DNA from: PALSA-1006 sp964532405
GTDB lineage: Bacteria > Pseudomonadota > Gammaproteobacteria > Burkholderiales > Gallionellaceae
Assembly: GCA_964532405.1 (NCBI GenBank)
Contig: CAZHIC010000002.1
Span: 1 to 64,000, forward strand
Length of the DNA: 64,000 nt
Reading direction: 5' to 3'
The notes beneath the pieces are model-generated. The model was not told the origin of the DNA and searched no databases. It worked only from the letters and a program-made list of their open reading frames with translations. Below, piece by piece: positions 14,294 to 22,958 of the stretch; position 1 is the stretch's first letter, and each line of letters begins with the position of its first letter. The translations under genes were made by a program, and so were the position numbers.

Positions 14294-15307
14294 ATGCGCA
14301 TCTCTAGCGACGACCTGCCGCGTCACTTGGCCAAAGGCTTGGGGTCGCTGTATGTGATCCACGGCGATGCCCTGCTGCTTGCCATCGAGGCGGCAGACGC
14401 CATCCGCATCGCGGCGCGCGAGGCGGGTTACAGCGAACGCGAAGTGCTCATCGCGGAGCAGCATTTCAAATGGGCGGAGTTGCGCAACAGCGCGCAGAGC
14501 ATGTCGCTGTTCTCCTCGCGCAAAGTGGTCGATCTGCGCATCCCGTCCGGCAAGCCCGGCGTGGAAGGCGCGCAAGCGCTGCAAGACCATTGCGAGAATC
14601 TGAACGCGGATACGCTCACGCTCATTTCTTTGCCAAAGCTTGAGAGCACCGCCCTCAAAAGCAAATGGTTCGCCGCGCTGGAACAGCACGGCACGGTCAT
14701 CAGCGCCGACGAGATTCCCCTTAATGCTCTGCCCGCGTGGATCGCCGCGCGCCTGAAACGCCAGGATCAATCCGCCGATGCCGACACGCTGGCCTTTTTG
14801 GCGCAACGCGTGGAAGGCAATCTGCTGGCGGCTTTTCAGGAAATACAAAAACTAGCACTGCTGTTTCCCGCCGGGTCTCTTTCTTTCGAGCAAGTGAAAG
14901 ACTCGGTGATGGATGTGGCGCGCTACGATATATTCAAACTTTCCGAGGCGATGCTGGCGGGCGATGCGGCGCGCTACGCGCGCATCCTCGAAGGCTTGCA
15001 GGCGGAAGGCACGGCCACGGTGCTGATCCTGTGGGGGATATCCGAAGACATCCGCGCGCTGGCGAAAGTCTCGCACGCCATGCAGCAGAGCGGCAATCTC
15101 GCGGGCGCCTTGCGCGATGCGCGACTGTGGGGCGTGAAACAGAAACTGGTGGAACGCGCGGTGCGCCGATTTTCGCCGGCATTCGCGGAGCGCGCCTTGC
15201 GCCAAGCCGCGCAGATAGACAAGCTGATAAAAGGCTTGCGCAAAGGCGATGTGTGGGACGAGTTGCTGCAACTCGGCGTGCGCTGCGCTAGGGTAGGGGC
15301 AAAATGA
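14294..15307 (+). CDS. holA: DNA polymerase III delta subunit
   Basis: A 337-residue clamp-loader subunit that opens the beta sliding clamp. N-terminal LAKGLGSLYVIHGDALLLAIEAADAIR, middle LFSSRKVVDLRIPSGKPG and LPKLESTALKSKWFAAL, and the C-terminal collar helices (ERALRQAAQIDKLIKGLRKGDVWDELLQL) follow the HolA pattern. Length agrees with the family (about 340). The ATG follows a 157-base gap holding a repeat element. Its stop overlaps the cutA start (ATGA). Confidence 0.94.
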   Translation: MRISSDDLPRHLAKGLGSLYVIHGDALLLAIEAADAIRIAAREAGYSEREVLIAEQHFKWAELRNSAQSMSLFSSRKVVDLRIPSGKPGVEGAQALQDHCENLNADTLTLISLPKLESTALKSKWFAALEQHGTVISADEIPLNALPAWIAARLKRQDQSADADTLAFLAQRVEGNLLAAFQEIQKLALLFPAGSLSFEQVKDSVMDVARYDIFKLSEAMLAGDAARYARILEGLQAEGTATVLILWGISEDIRALAKVSHAMQQSGNLAGALRDARLWGVKQKLVERAVRRFSPAFAERALRQAAQIDKLIKGLRKGDVWDELLQLGVRCARVGAK

Positions 15308-15636
15308 GCGAGATGTTGCTAGTTATCAGTAACTTTCCCGACCGCGTCTCGGCAGCTTTGGCGGCGGATGCCTTGATTGCGGATCGGATAGCGGCTTGCG
15401 TGAACATCTTGGCAGAATGCACCTCGATCTATCGCTGGGAAGGCAAAGTAGAACATGCCCGCGAAGTCCCGCTGCTCATCAAAACCACACGTGCGGCCTA
15501 TCCGCGCCTGGAAAGCGCGCTGCGCGAATTGCACCCGTATGAACTTCCCGAACTCATTGCTGTCCCTGTAACTGCCGGACTGCCCGCTTATCTCAAGTGG
15601 GTGGAACAGGAAACTCAACCAAGGAATACCGAATGA
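15304..15636 (+). CDS. cutA: Divalent-cation tolerance protein CutA
   Basis: A 110-residue trimeric CutA1 family protein. It has the conserved ACVNILAECTSIYRWEGKVE, VPLLIKTTRAAYPRLE and LHPYELPELIAVPV stretches. The family is linked to copper tolerance, but its molecular role is unclear. The start overlaps the holA stop by four bases and has a TAGGGG ribosome site, so translation is probably coupled. The end overlaps the dsbD start. The cutA-dsbD pairing is common in proteobacteria. Confidence 0.95.
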   Translation: MSEMLLVISNFPDRVSAALAADALIADRIAACVNILAECTSIYRWEGKVEHAREVPLLIKTTRAAYPRLESALRELHPYELPELIAVPVTAGLPAYLKWVEQETQPRNTE

Positions 15637-17420
15637 TGCGTGTTTTATTGATGCTGTTGCTTTGCCTTTCGCCGTTATCCCACGCGGAAGGATTTCTGGA
15701 ACGGCTGGGCGGCAACAAGCAGTCCACTTTCCTGCCGCCGGATCAGGCATTTAAGCTAAGCATCGACGCATGCGACAGCAAAACACTGATAGCCAATTTC
15801 CAAATCACGCCAGGCTATTATTTATATCGCGGCAAAATCGGTTTCACACTTGCTGACAACAAGGCCAAGATCACCGGCATCGAGCTGCCCAAAGGCGAAT
15901 CCAAAAACGACCCCAACTTCGGTTTGATCGAGGTTTACCACCACTCTTTTCAGGCGAAGATCGCGCTGGAACAGGCCGATGTGACAAAGCCCGTGACCTT
16001 AAATGCAAGTTACCAAGGCTGTAGCGATAAGGGCTTGTGTTACCCGCCCATCGAAAAAAAGATCGTGGTTGAACTGGCGCAATTCGTTTGCAATTCACCC
16101 GCCACCGCCGTGAAGCCTGCTGCCGAGAACGAAAACTCGCAAATCGCGAACGTGTTGAAACAGGGCAGCTTCTGGCTGATCGTTTCGTTTTTCTTCGGCG
16201 CGGGCTTGTTGCTCGCCTTCACCCCCTGCGTGTTTCCCATGGTGCCTATCCTGTCCGGCATCATCGTCGGACGCGGCCACAAAATCACCCATGCTCACGC
16301 CTTTATCCTGTCGCTGGCTTATGTATTGGGGATGGCGCTCACTTACGCGACGGCGGGTATCGCGGCGGGGCTTTCCGGCGAACTGATTTCCAATGCGCTG
16401 CAAACTCCGCTGGTGCTGGGCAGCTTCGCCGCCGTGTTCGTGTTGCTGTCGCTGTCCATGTTCGGTTTCTATGAACTGCAATTACCCTCCGCGCTGCAAA
16501 ATCGGTTGACCGACACCAGCAACAAGCTGCACGGCGGGCATCTCTCCGGCGTGTTCGCGATGGGTGCGCTTTCCGCCATCATCATGAGCCCCTGTGTGGC
16601 CGCGCCGATGGCGGGCGCCTTGCTCTATATCAGCAAAACGCACGATGCGGTGCTGGGCGGCACGGCCTTATTCGCGTTGGCACTGGGCATGGGCGCGCCG
16701 CTGCTGTTGATCGGCAGCTCGGCCGGGGCGTTGCTGCCCAAAGCCGGGGCGTGGATGGAAGCGGTCAAACGCCTGTTCGGCGTGGTGATGTTGGCGCTCG
16801 CCATCTGGATCATCTCCCCCGTCATCCCGGTCGCGGCACAGATGCTGCTGTGGGCGGCGTTATTGATCCTCTCCGCGATCTATCTGCATGCGCTGGATGC
16901 GCTGGCGCATAACACCAACGGCTGGCGCAAGCTGGGGAAAGGAGTCGGCATCCTCGCCCTGCTGCTCGGCGTGGCTTATCTCATCGGCGGGCTTTCCGGC
17001 GCGCGCGACCTGCTGCGCCCGCTCGGCAACATCGGCCGCAGCACCATTGAAGCGCCTGCCACGTTGCGCTTTGAGCGCGTAAAGAGTGTGGCCGAATTGG
17101 ACGCGCGCATCGCCCAGGCGCAAGGAAAAATAGTCATGTTGGATTTCTATGCCGACTGGTGCGTGTCCTGCAAAGAGATGGGGCGTTACGCTTTCAGCGA
17201 TGTGGCGGTGCAAGCCAAACTGAAAGACGCGGTACTATTACAAGCCGACGTCACCGCCAACAATGCGAACGATAAAGCCCTGCTGCAACGCTTCCAGCTG
17301 TTCGGCCCGCCCGCCATTTTGTTTTTCGGCACGCAAGGTAACGAGCTGGTCGATTTCCGCGTAACGGGTTATCAAGATGCGCCCCAATTCTTGCACTCAT
17401 TGCAAAACGCCGGCACATAA
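15633..17420 (+). CDS. dsbD: Thiol:disulfide interchange protein DsbD
   Basis: A 595-residue inner-membrane protein that carries electrons from cytoplasmic thioredoxin to periplasmic Dsb and cytochrome-c maturation proteins. A signal peptide (MMRVLLMLLLCLSPLSHA) precedes the alpha domain with its cysteine pair in GCSDKGLCYPP. The eight-helix beta domain has the two redox cysteines in AFTPCVFPMVP and MSPCVAAPMAG. The C-terminal thioredoxin-like domain has DFYADWCVSCKEM. All six redox cysteines are present. ATG 15633 was chosen because it overlaps the cutA stop and gives the signal peptide directly. Confidence 0.96.
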   Translation: MMRVLLMLLLCLSPLSHAEGFLERLGGNKQSTFLPPDQAFKLSIDACDSKTLIANFQITPGYYLYRGKIGFTLADNKAKITGIELPKGESKNDPNFGLIEVYHHSFQAKIALEQADVTKPVTLNASYQGCSDKGLCYPPIEKKIVVELAQFVCNSPATAVKPAAENENSQIANVLKQGSFWLIVSFFFGAGLLLAFTPCVFPMVPILSGIIVGRGHKITHAHAFILSLAYVLGMALTYATAGIAAGLSGELISNALQTPLVLGSFAAVFVLLSLSMFGFYELQLPSALQNRLTDTSNKLHGGHLSGVFAMGALSAIIMSPCVAAPMAGALLYISKTHDAVLGGTALFALALGMGAPLLLIGSSAGALLPKAGAWMEAVKRLFGVVMLALAIWIISPVIPVAAQMLLWAALLILSAIYLHALDALAHNTNGWRKLGKGVGILALLLGVAYLIGGLSGARDLLRPLGNIGRSTIEAPATLRFERVKSVAELDARIAQAQGKIVMLDFYADWCVSCKEMGRYAFSDVAVQAKLKDAVLLQADVTANNANDKALLQRFQLFGPPAILFFGTQGNELVDFRVTGYQDAPQFLHSLQNAGT

Positions 17421-17494
17421 ACTCCTGCCGACTTATCCGTCAATTCCACCGAAAAGATAGACAAACGCACCCATTTTGCGGCAAACTGCTTCCC

Positions 17495-17938
17495 ATGAAG
17501 AACATCCTCGTCCTGCACGGCCCCAACCTCAACCTGCTCGGAACGCGCGAGCCGGAGGTGTATGGCCGTGTCACGTTGGACGAAATTAACGCCACGTTGT
17601 CGGCACAAGCGGCAGCGAAAGGCGCAAATCTGGCACATTTCCAGAGCAATGCCGAAGGCGATCTGATCGTTCGCGTGCAGCAGGCGCAGGCGGACAGCAC
17701 GGAGTTCATCATCATCAACCCGGCGGCTTTCACTCATACCAGCGTGGCGATTCGCGACGCGCTGGCGGCGGTGGCGCTCCCTTTTGTTGAGGTACACCTT
17801 TCTAATGTGTTCGCCCGTGAGGCGTTCCGCAAGGAGTCTTATTTTTCCGACATCGCGGTCGGCGTCATCAGCGGCCTGGGCGCAACAGGCTACGAACTCG
17901 CACTGCAATTCGCACTACAACATTCTGTAAGGAGCTAA
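17495..17938 (+). CDS. aroQ: 3-dehydroquinate dehydratase, type II
   Basis: A 147-residue dodecameric type II dehydroquinase of the shikimate pathway. The opening LVLHGPNLNLLGTREPEVYG carries the catalytic Arg and Tyr region. FIIINPAAFTHTSVAIRDAL and FVEVHLSNVFAREAFRKES provide the substrate-binding Asn and catalytic His. It lies 75 bases after dsbD and three bases before accB, whose ribosome site (AAGGAG) overlaps the aroQ stop. The aroQ-accB-accC order is usual in these bacteria. Confidence 0.97.
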   Translation: MKNILVLHGPNLNLLGTREPEVYGRVTLDEINATLSAQAAAKGANLAHFQSNAEGDLIVRVQQAQADSTEFIIINPAAFTHTSVAIRDALAAVALPFVEVHLSNVFAREAFRKESYFSDIAVGVISGLGATGYELALQFALQHSVRS

Positions 17939-17941
17939 AAA

Positions 17942-18385
17942 ATGGATCTACGCAAACTGAAGACACTGATTGATCTGGTTGAAAATTCGAGCATTGCCGA
18001 ATTGGAGCTGACTGAAGGCGAAGAGCATGTGCGCATCTCGCGCAATGTCGCGCCGACCCACCAGCAGTTCTATGCCTCCGCTCCACAACAACATATGGCC
18101 GCCCCGGCTTCACAAGCCACAGCGGTAGCCGCCGAACCCGCCGCACCGGAAGGCCATGTGATCAAGTCGCCCATGGTGGGAAGCTTCTACCGCGCCGCAT
18201 CGCCCGGTGCCAAGTCGTTTGTCGACATCGGCCAAACCGTGAATGCGGGCGATACGCTGTGCATCATCGAAGCGATGAAGCTGCTGAACGAGATTGAGGC
18301 CGACAAGGGCGGCGTCATCAAAGCCATCCTCGTTGAAAGCGGTCAGCCGGTCGAGTTCGGCCAACCTTTGTTCATCATCGGTTAA
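17942..18385 (+). CDS. accB: Biotin carboxyl carrier protein of acetyl-CoA carboxylase
   Basis: A 147-residue carrier for the first step of fatty acid synthesis. The N-terminal helix MDLRKLKTLIDLVENSSIAELE is followed by a Pro/Ala-rich linker (residues about 45-75) and the biotinyl domain with VKSPMVGSFYRA-type strand (here IKSPMVGSFYRAASPG). The biotin acceptor is K113 in IIEAMKLLNEIEADKGG. It is co-oriented with aroQ upstream and accC downstream. Confidence 0.97.
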   Translation: MDLRKLKTLIDLVENSSIAELELTEGEEHVRISRNVAPTHQQFYASAPQQHMAAPASQATAVAAEPAAPEGHVIKSPMVGSFYRAASPGAKSFVDIGQTVNAGDTLCIIEAMKLLNEIEADKGGVIKAILVESGQPVEFGQPLFIIG

Positions 18386-18445
18386 TTCGCCATGGCCATG
18401 TTTCCACGCAAAACAGGCGTTCCGGCAAAGCCTGAGACTCCCGTC

Positions 18446-19801
18446 ATGTTTGAAAAGATTCTGATCGCCAATCGCGGCGAGATCGCGCTGCGTATCCAGC
18501 GCGCCTGCCGCGAAATGGGTATCAAGACGGTCGCCGTCCACTCCGAGGCCGACGCCGAAGCCAAATACGTCAAACTGGCAGACGAGTCGGTGTGTATTGG
18601 CCCGGCTCCTTCAAACCTAAGTTACCTGAACGTTCCCGCCATCATCAGCGCGGCGGAAGTGACCGACGCGCAAGCGATTCACCCCGGTTACGGCTTTTTG
18701 TCCGAGAACGCTGACTTTGCCGAGCGCGTGGAAAAAAGTGGTTTCGTATTCATTGGCCCGCGCGCCGAAACGATCCGCCTGATGGGCGACAAAATCTCCG
18801 CCAAGAATGCCATGACCAAAGCGGGCGTGCCTTGCGTGCCGGGTGTGGACGGCGCTTTGCCGGACGACCCGAAAGAGATCATGCGTATCGCCAAATTCAT
18901 CGGCTATCCGGTCATCATCAAGGCGGCGGGCGGCGGCGGCGGGCGCGGTATGCGCGTGGTGCATACAGAAGCGGCGCTGATCAACGCGGTGACCATGACC
19001 AAGACCGAAGCGCAGGCCGCGTTCAACAATCCCATGGTGTACATGGAGAAATTTTTGGAACATCCGCGCCACATCGAAATACAAATACTAGCTGACCAGC
19101 ACGGTAACGCGGTGTATTTGGGTGAGCGCGACTGCTCGATGCAACGCCGTCACCAGAAGATTCTGGAAGAAGCCCCCGCTCCGCTGCTCAATCCAAAATT
19201 GCGCGACAAGATCGGCGAACGCTGCGCCGAGGCTTGCCGCAAGATCGGCTATCGCGGCGCGGGTACGTTCGAGTTTCTATTCGAAAAGGGCGAGTTTTTC
19301 TTCATCGAGATGAACACCCGCGTGCAGGTCGAACACCCGGTCACCGAAATGATCACCGGCATCGACATCGTGCAACAGCAGATCCGCATCGCTGCGGGCG
19401 AAAAACTGCCGTTCCGCCAAAAAGACATCCAGTTCCGTGGCCACGCAGTCGAATGCCGCATCAATGCGGAACACCCATTCACCTTCGTGCCGTCGCCCGG
19501 ACGCATCACTTCTTGGCACGTGCCCGGCGGCCCCGGCATCCGCGTGGATTCGCATGTGTACACCAACTATTTCATTCCGCCGCATTACGATTCGATGATC
19601 GGCAAGATCATCGCTTACGGCGACACGCGCGATCAGGCCATCGCCCGTATGCGCACCGCGCTGTCGGAAATGGTCGTGGAAGGCATCAACACCAACATTC
19701 CGCTGCATCAGGAGTTGATGCAGGATGCCGCTTTTATCCGGGGGGGAACCAACATCCATTATCTGGAACACAAGCTGGCCGAACGCACCAAAGGCAAATA
19801 A
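18446..19801 (+). CDS. accC: Biotin carboxylase subunit of acetyl-CoA carboxylase
   Basis: A 451-residue ATP-grasp enzyme that carboxylates the biotin on AccB. MFEKILIANRGEIALRIQRA is the canonical start, so I chose ATG 18446 over an in-frame ATG at 18392 that would add 18 residues and has no ribosome site. The glycine-rich ATP loop KAAGGGGGRGMRVV, the ERDCSMQRRHQKILEEAP stretch and the catalytic EMNTRVQVEHPVTEMITG are all intact. Length equals the E. coli enzyme within two residues. Confidence 0.97.
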   Translation: MFEKILIANRGEIALRIQRACREMGIKTVAVHSEADAEAKYVKLADESVCIGPAPSNLSYLNVPAIISAAEVTDAQAIHPGYGFLSENADFAERVEKSGFVFIGPRAETIRLMGDKISAKNAMTKAGVPCVPGVDGALPDDPKEIMRIAKFIGYPVIIKAAGGGGGRGMRVVHTEAALINAVTMTKTEAQAAFNNPMVYMEKFLEHPRHIEIQILADQHGNAVYLGERDCSMQRRHQKILEEAPAPLLNPKLRDKIGERCAEACRKIGYRGAGTFEFLFEKGEFFFIEMNTRVQVEHPVTEMITGIDIVQQQIRIAAGEKLPFRQKDIQFRGHAVECRINAEHPFTFVPSPGRITSWHVPGGPGIRVDSHVYTNYFIPPHYDSMIGKIIAYGDTRDQAIARMRTALSEMVVEGINTNIPLHQELMQDAAFIRGGTNIHYLEHKLAERTKGK

Positions 19802-19802
19802 G

Positions 19803-20693
19803 GTGTCTTGGCTCACGTTGTCTATACACGCGGATGCGTCTTATGCCGAAGCGTTGAGCGAAGCCCTGCTGGAACACGGCGCGCTGTCGGTGGACATGCT
19901 GGACGCGGACGCCGACACACCGGATGAGCAGGCCATTTTCGGCGAGCCGGGCGAACCGACTAGCGCGGTTTGGCAACACAATCTGGTGAACGCCCTATTT
20001 ACCGCAGAGGCTCCCGTCGCCGACATCCTGCAAGCCAGTTGCGCCAGCCTCGGCATTTCACCCGTCCCTCCGCACACAATCGCCTCGTTGGAAGAAAGCG
20101 ACTGGGTGCGTCTGACCCAAGCGCAATTCGACCCCATCCGCATTTCGCAACGCCTGTGGATCGTGCCGACCTGGCACACGCCTACCGACCCGTCCGCCAT
20201 CAACATCGCACTCGACCCCGGCTTGGCTTTCGGCACCGGCAGCCATCCCACCACGCGGCTGTGTCTGCGCTGGCTGGACGGAAATCTGCGCGGCGGCGAG
20301 AGCGTACTCGACTACGGCTGCGGCTCCGGCATCCTCGCCATTGCCGCTATGAAGCTTGGGGCTGGCAGTGCTGTCGGCGTGGACGTGGATGCACAGGCGG
20401 TGCAGGCCAGTTGCGACAATGCTGCGGCAAATCAAGTGTCGGCAGATTTCCATTTACCGGAAGACGTGACGCTCAGCCAATACGATGTGGTCGTCGCGAA
20501 CATCCTCACCAATCCCTTGCGTGCGATGGCTCCGCTATTGGCAGGTGCAACCCGATCCGGCGGACGCATCGTACTTTCCGGCGTACTCGGCGAGCAAGCG
20601 GAAGACGTGATGCGCATCTATGCGCAATGGTTCGACATGCAGTCTGCCATCATGGAAGACGGTTGGGCTTGTCTTTCCGGCATCAAGAAATGA
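19803..20693 (+). CDS. prmA: Ribosomal protein L11 methyltransferase
   Basis: A 296-residue SAM-dependent methyltransferase modifying ribosomal protein L11. The N-terminal L11-binding domain begins VSWLTLSIHADASYAEALSE. The catalytic domain shows FGTGSHPTTRLCLRWL, motif I VLDYGCGSGILAIAAMKLGA and the NPL signature in VVVANILTNPLRAMAP. I chose GTG 19803, one base after the accC stop, because it gives the family N-terminus and length. The stop overlaps the next start (ATGA). Confidence 0.95.
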   Translation: MSWLTLSIHADASYAEALSEALLEHGALSVDMLDADADTPDEQAIFGEPGEPTSAVWQHNLVNALFTAEAPVADILQASCASLGISPVPPHTIASLEESDWVRLTQAQFDPIRISQRLWIVPTWHTPTDPSAINIALDPGLAFGTGSHPTTRLCLRWLDGNLRGGESVLDYGCGSGILAIAAMKLGAGSAVGVDVDAQAVQASCDNAAANQVSADFHLPEDVTLSQYDVVVANILTNPLRAMAPLLAGATRSGGRIVLSGVLGEQAEDVMRIYAQWFDMQSAIMEDGWACLSGIKK

Positions 20694-21511
20694 GTTCGTC
20701 TGTCACCCAATGCCCGGAATGTTCCACGCGCTTTCGGGTGACCTCCGAACAGCTTGCGGCATCCGACGGCATAGTGCGCTGCGGACGCTGCAATGCCGTC
20801 TTCAATGCCAGCGAATATTTACACGATGACGAACCCAACCCGCAGCTCAGCCTGCCCATTGCGCCGCCGGAAAATGAAACCGTCGTTGCCGAACACTCCA
20901 TCGACCTATCCGGCCTCGATGAAATAGCTGCGCCTGCCGCCGCAGTCGTCGCCGAAGAACAAACCCTGGCGCAACAAATTGCGTTCCACGACGCAGCGCC
21001 TGCCGCTGAAATTACCAAACCGGCACGCAAACCGCGCCGCTGGCCATGGCTAGTCGGCTCGCTGCTATTGCTGTTGATGTTATCGGCACAGGCATTGTAT
21101 TTTTATCGCGTCGAAATCGCCGCTCAACTCCCCAGCTTGAAGCCTGCTTTGACCAGCTATTGCGGCCTGCTCAAATGCACTATCCCCTTGCCGAAAAAGC
21201 CCGAATTGATGAGCATCGAGTCTTCCGATCTGGAGGCCGACCCGCTGCAAGCGAATGTCATCACCTTGAGCGCGTTGCTGCACAACCGCGCCCCGCATAC
21301 CCAAGCCTATCCCAGCTTGGAACTCAGCCTGACCGATATGCAAGACAAGGTCGTAGCGCGTCGCACCTTTGCTCCGGCGGAATACCTAAAAACAGGGGAA
21401 GACGAGAAACAGGGCTTGGCAGCCAATCGCGAAATGAGCATCAAGCTGCGCCTCGACACCACGGATTTGAAACCGTCGGGCTATAAACTGTTCCTGTTCT
21501 ATCCGAAATAA
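20690..21511 (+). CDS. DUF3426 zinc-ribbon membrane protein
   Basis: A 273-residue protein starting with an MJ0042-type zinc ribbon: CPECSTRFRVTSEQL then VRCGRCNAVFNA, four cysteines in two CxxC pairs. An acidic/alanine-rich linker follows, then one transmembrane helix (WPWLVGSLLLLLMLSAQALYF, residues about 121-141). A periplasmic DUF3426 domain (ITLSALLHNRAPHTQAYPSLELSL) completes it. The family is uncharacterised and commonly follows prmA in betaproteobacteria. The start overlaps the prmA stop. Confidence 0.9.
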   Translation: MSSSVTQCPECSTRFRVTSEQLAASDGIVRCGRCNAVFNASEYLHDDEPNPQLSLPIAPPENETVVAEHSIDLSGLDEIAAPAAAVVAEEQTLAQQIAFHDAAPAAEITKPARKPRRWPWLVGSLLLLLMLSAQALYFYRVEIAAQLPSLKPALTSYCGLLKCTIPLPKKPELMSIESSDLEADPLQANVITLSALLHNRAPHTQAYPSLELSLTDMQDKVVARRTFAPAEYLKTGEDEKQGLAANREMSIKLRLDTTDLKPSGYKLFLFYPK

Positions 21512-21519
21512 CGCGCAGT

Positions 21520-21547
21520 TTGTCCGCGCACCCTCTTACGGTATAAT
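21520..21547 (+). promoter_or_regulatory. Promoter of the glycine-riboswitch/gcv operon
   Basis: TTGTCC at 21520-21525 and a consensus TATAAT at 21542-21547 are separated by 16 bases. Transcription would start near 21554, about a dozen bases before the first riboswitch aptamer. This is the best sigma-70-like promoter in the window. Confidence 0.75.
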
Positions 21548-21564
21548 CCGCCCGCCGTTCAAAC

Positions 21565-21729
21565 CGACTGGGAGAGTGTGCTGATTTATAGCACCGCCGA
21601 AGGCGCAACACCCGTAACCGCTCAGGCTCAAGAACCAATCGGAACAGGCAAATCTGGAGAGCGTCGGAAAGACCGACCACCGAAGGGGCACGCGGATCAT
21701 CCGTAATCTCTCAGGTATCAAGGACAGAT
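21565..21729 (+). ncRNA. Tandem glycine riboswitch
   Basis: Two consecutive glycine-aptamer cores are visible. The first runs from CTGGGAGAGTG through CACCGCCGAAGGCGCAAC to CGCTCAGGCTCAAGAACC. The second runs from CTGGAGAGCG through CACCGAAGGGGCACGCGG to ATCTCTCAGGTATCAAGGAC followed by AGAT. These are the diagnostic conserved blocks of the glycine riboswitch, in the usual two-aptamer arrangement and directly upstream of gcvT. Glycine binding is expected to turn on the cleavage operon. Confidence 0.95.
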
Positions 21730-21731
21730 GG

Positions 21732-21763
21732 GGCGCAGCGCGATTTCGTGCTGCGCCTTTTTT
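21732..21763 (+). terminator. Riboswitch expression-platform terminator
   Basis: Arms 21732-21742 and 21747-21757 form an 11-base-pair stem (one G-U pair) with a four-base loop, followed by six T residues at 21758-21763. It sits between the second aptamer and the gcvT ATG, so the switch most likely works by transcription antitermination, with glycine allowing readthrough. Confidence 0.88.
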
Positions 21764-21780
21764 ATTTCTCGAAAGCGAAT

Positions 21781-22863
21781 ATGACTCTGAAGACGACTCC
21801 TCTCAATGCAGCACACCGCGCGATGGGCGCAAAGATGGTGGATTTCGGCGGCTGGGATATGCCGGTAAACTACGGTTCGCAGATCGACGAGCACCATCAG
21901 GTGCGCAACGATGTCGGCATGTTCGACGTGTGCCACATGCGTGTGGTGGATGCGAAGGGCGACGGCGTGCGCGCTTTTCTGCGCTACCTGTTGGCGAACA
22001 ATGCGGACAAGATCACCGTTCCCGGCAAAGCACTCTACTCCGCCATGCTGCGCCCCGATGGTCATGTGATCGACGACCTCATCATCTATTTCATGACCGA
22101 GCAGTGGTTCCGCGTCGTGGTGAATGCAGGCACGGCGGACAAGGACATCGCGTGGATGAAGCAGCAAGCTGCCACGCATGCACCGAAACTTACCATCACC
22201 TCGCGCGACGATCTGGCGATGGTCGCCATCCAGGGGCCAAATGCGCGCGCCAAGGTGTGGCAGGTGTTGCCGCAGACCAAGGCCGCAACCGAAGGCCTCG
22301 TGAATTTCCAAGCCGCCGACTGCGGCGAATACTTTGTGGCACGCACCGGCTACACCGGCGAAGACGGTTTTGAAGTAATGCTATCGAAAGAAAAAGTGGA
22401 GCCCTTCTGGTACGACCTGAACAAGGTCGGCGTTAAACCCATCGGCCTAGGCGCACGCGACACGCTGCGTCTAGAAGCGGGCATGAATCTCTACGGACAG
22501 GACATGGACGAGACAGTCGGCCCGCTGGAATCCGGCCTCGCCTGGACGGTGGACATGAAGAGCGAACGTGACTTCATCGGCAAGGCCGCGTTGCTGGCAC
22601 ATCCTCCGAGCAACAAACTGGTCGGGTTGGTGCTGCTGGATCGCGGCGTATTGCGCGGCCATCAAAAAGTCGTCACTGCCCATGGCACAGGCGAGATTAC
22701 CAGCGGCAGCTTCTCGCCCACACTGGAAAAATCCATCGCGCTGGCGCGTGTGCCGAAAAATGTGCAGATCGGCGACAGCGTGCAAGTTTCTATCCGCGAT
22801 AAGATGTTGGCAGCACAAGTTGTTAAATACCCGTTTGCACGTAACGGCAAAGGTTTGATTTAA
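21781..22863 (+). CDS. gcvT: Glycine cleavage system T protein (aminomethyltransferase)
   Basis: A 360-residue tetrahydrofolate-dependent aminomethyltransferase, releasing ammonia and forming methylene-THF from the H-protein intermediate. TPLNAAHRAMGAKMVDFGGWDMPVNY opens the protein in the usual way when shortened to its core, and GMFDVCHMRVVD, YTGEDGFEVM and GLGARDTLRLEAGMNLYGQD follow. ATG 21781 was chosen because it lies just past the terminator with GAAAG upstream; an in-frame ATG at 21748 falls inside the terminator hairpin. Confidence 0.96.
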   Translation: MTLKTTPLNAAHRAMGAKMVDFGGWDMPVNYGSQIDEHHQVRNDVGMFDVCHMRVVDAKGDGVRAFLRYLLANNADKITVPGKALYSAMLRPDGHVIDDLIIYFMTEQWFRVVVNAGTADKDIAWMKQQAATHAPKLTITSRDDLAMVAIQGPNARAKVWQVLPQTKAATEGLVNFQAADCGEYFVARTGYTGEDGFEVMLSKEKVEPFWYDLNKVGVKPIGLGARDTLRLEAGMNLYGQDMDETVGPLESGLAWTVDMKSERDFIGKAALLAHPPSNKLVGLVLLDRGVLRGHQKVVTAHGTGEITSGSFSPTLEKSIALARVPKNVQIGDSVQVSIRDKMLAAQVVKYPFARNGKGLI

Positions 22864-22874
22864 TCTTCGTCACC

Positions 22875-22926
22875 GTAGGAGCCAGCTTGCTGGCGAATGA
22901 TTTTTCGCGGCTGAAGCCGCTCCTAC
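22875..22926. repeat. Cloverleaf-like palindromic repeat between gcvT and gcvH
   Basis: Outer 8-base arms GTAGGAGC (22875-22882) and GCTCCTAC (22919-22926) enclose two inner hairpins, GCCAGCTTGCTGGC at 22881-22894 and GCGGCTGAAGCCGC at 22907-22920. It is a REP-type element of the kind carrying the GTAGGAGC...CGCGGCT motif in many proteobacteria. There is no T-run, so it is not a simple terminator. Confidence 0.85.
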
Positions 22927-22958
22927 AAAATAAATTTTTATATTTTTTGGAGAACACC

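Noticed and set aside
14033..14848. A 271-codon minus-strand open frame across lptE-holA
   Set aside because: Antisense shadow of two conserved genes; it also crosses the repeat element.
19970..20689. Upstream part of the DUF3426 reading frame over prmA
   Set aside because: It is out of frame with conserved PrmA; the real gene starts at 20690 with the zinc-ribbon cysteines.
21732..21763. A plain operon terminator ahead of gcvT that would isolate the riboswitch RNA
   Set aside because: Its location directly after the second glycine aptamer makes it the regulated terminator of the switch.
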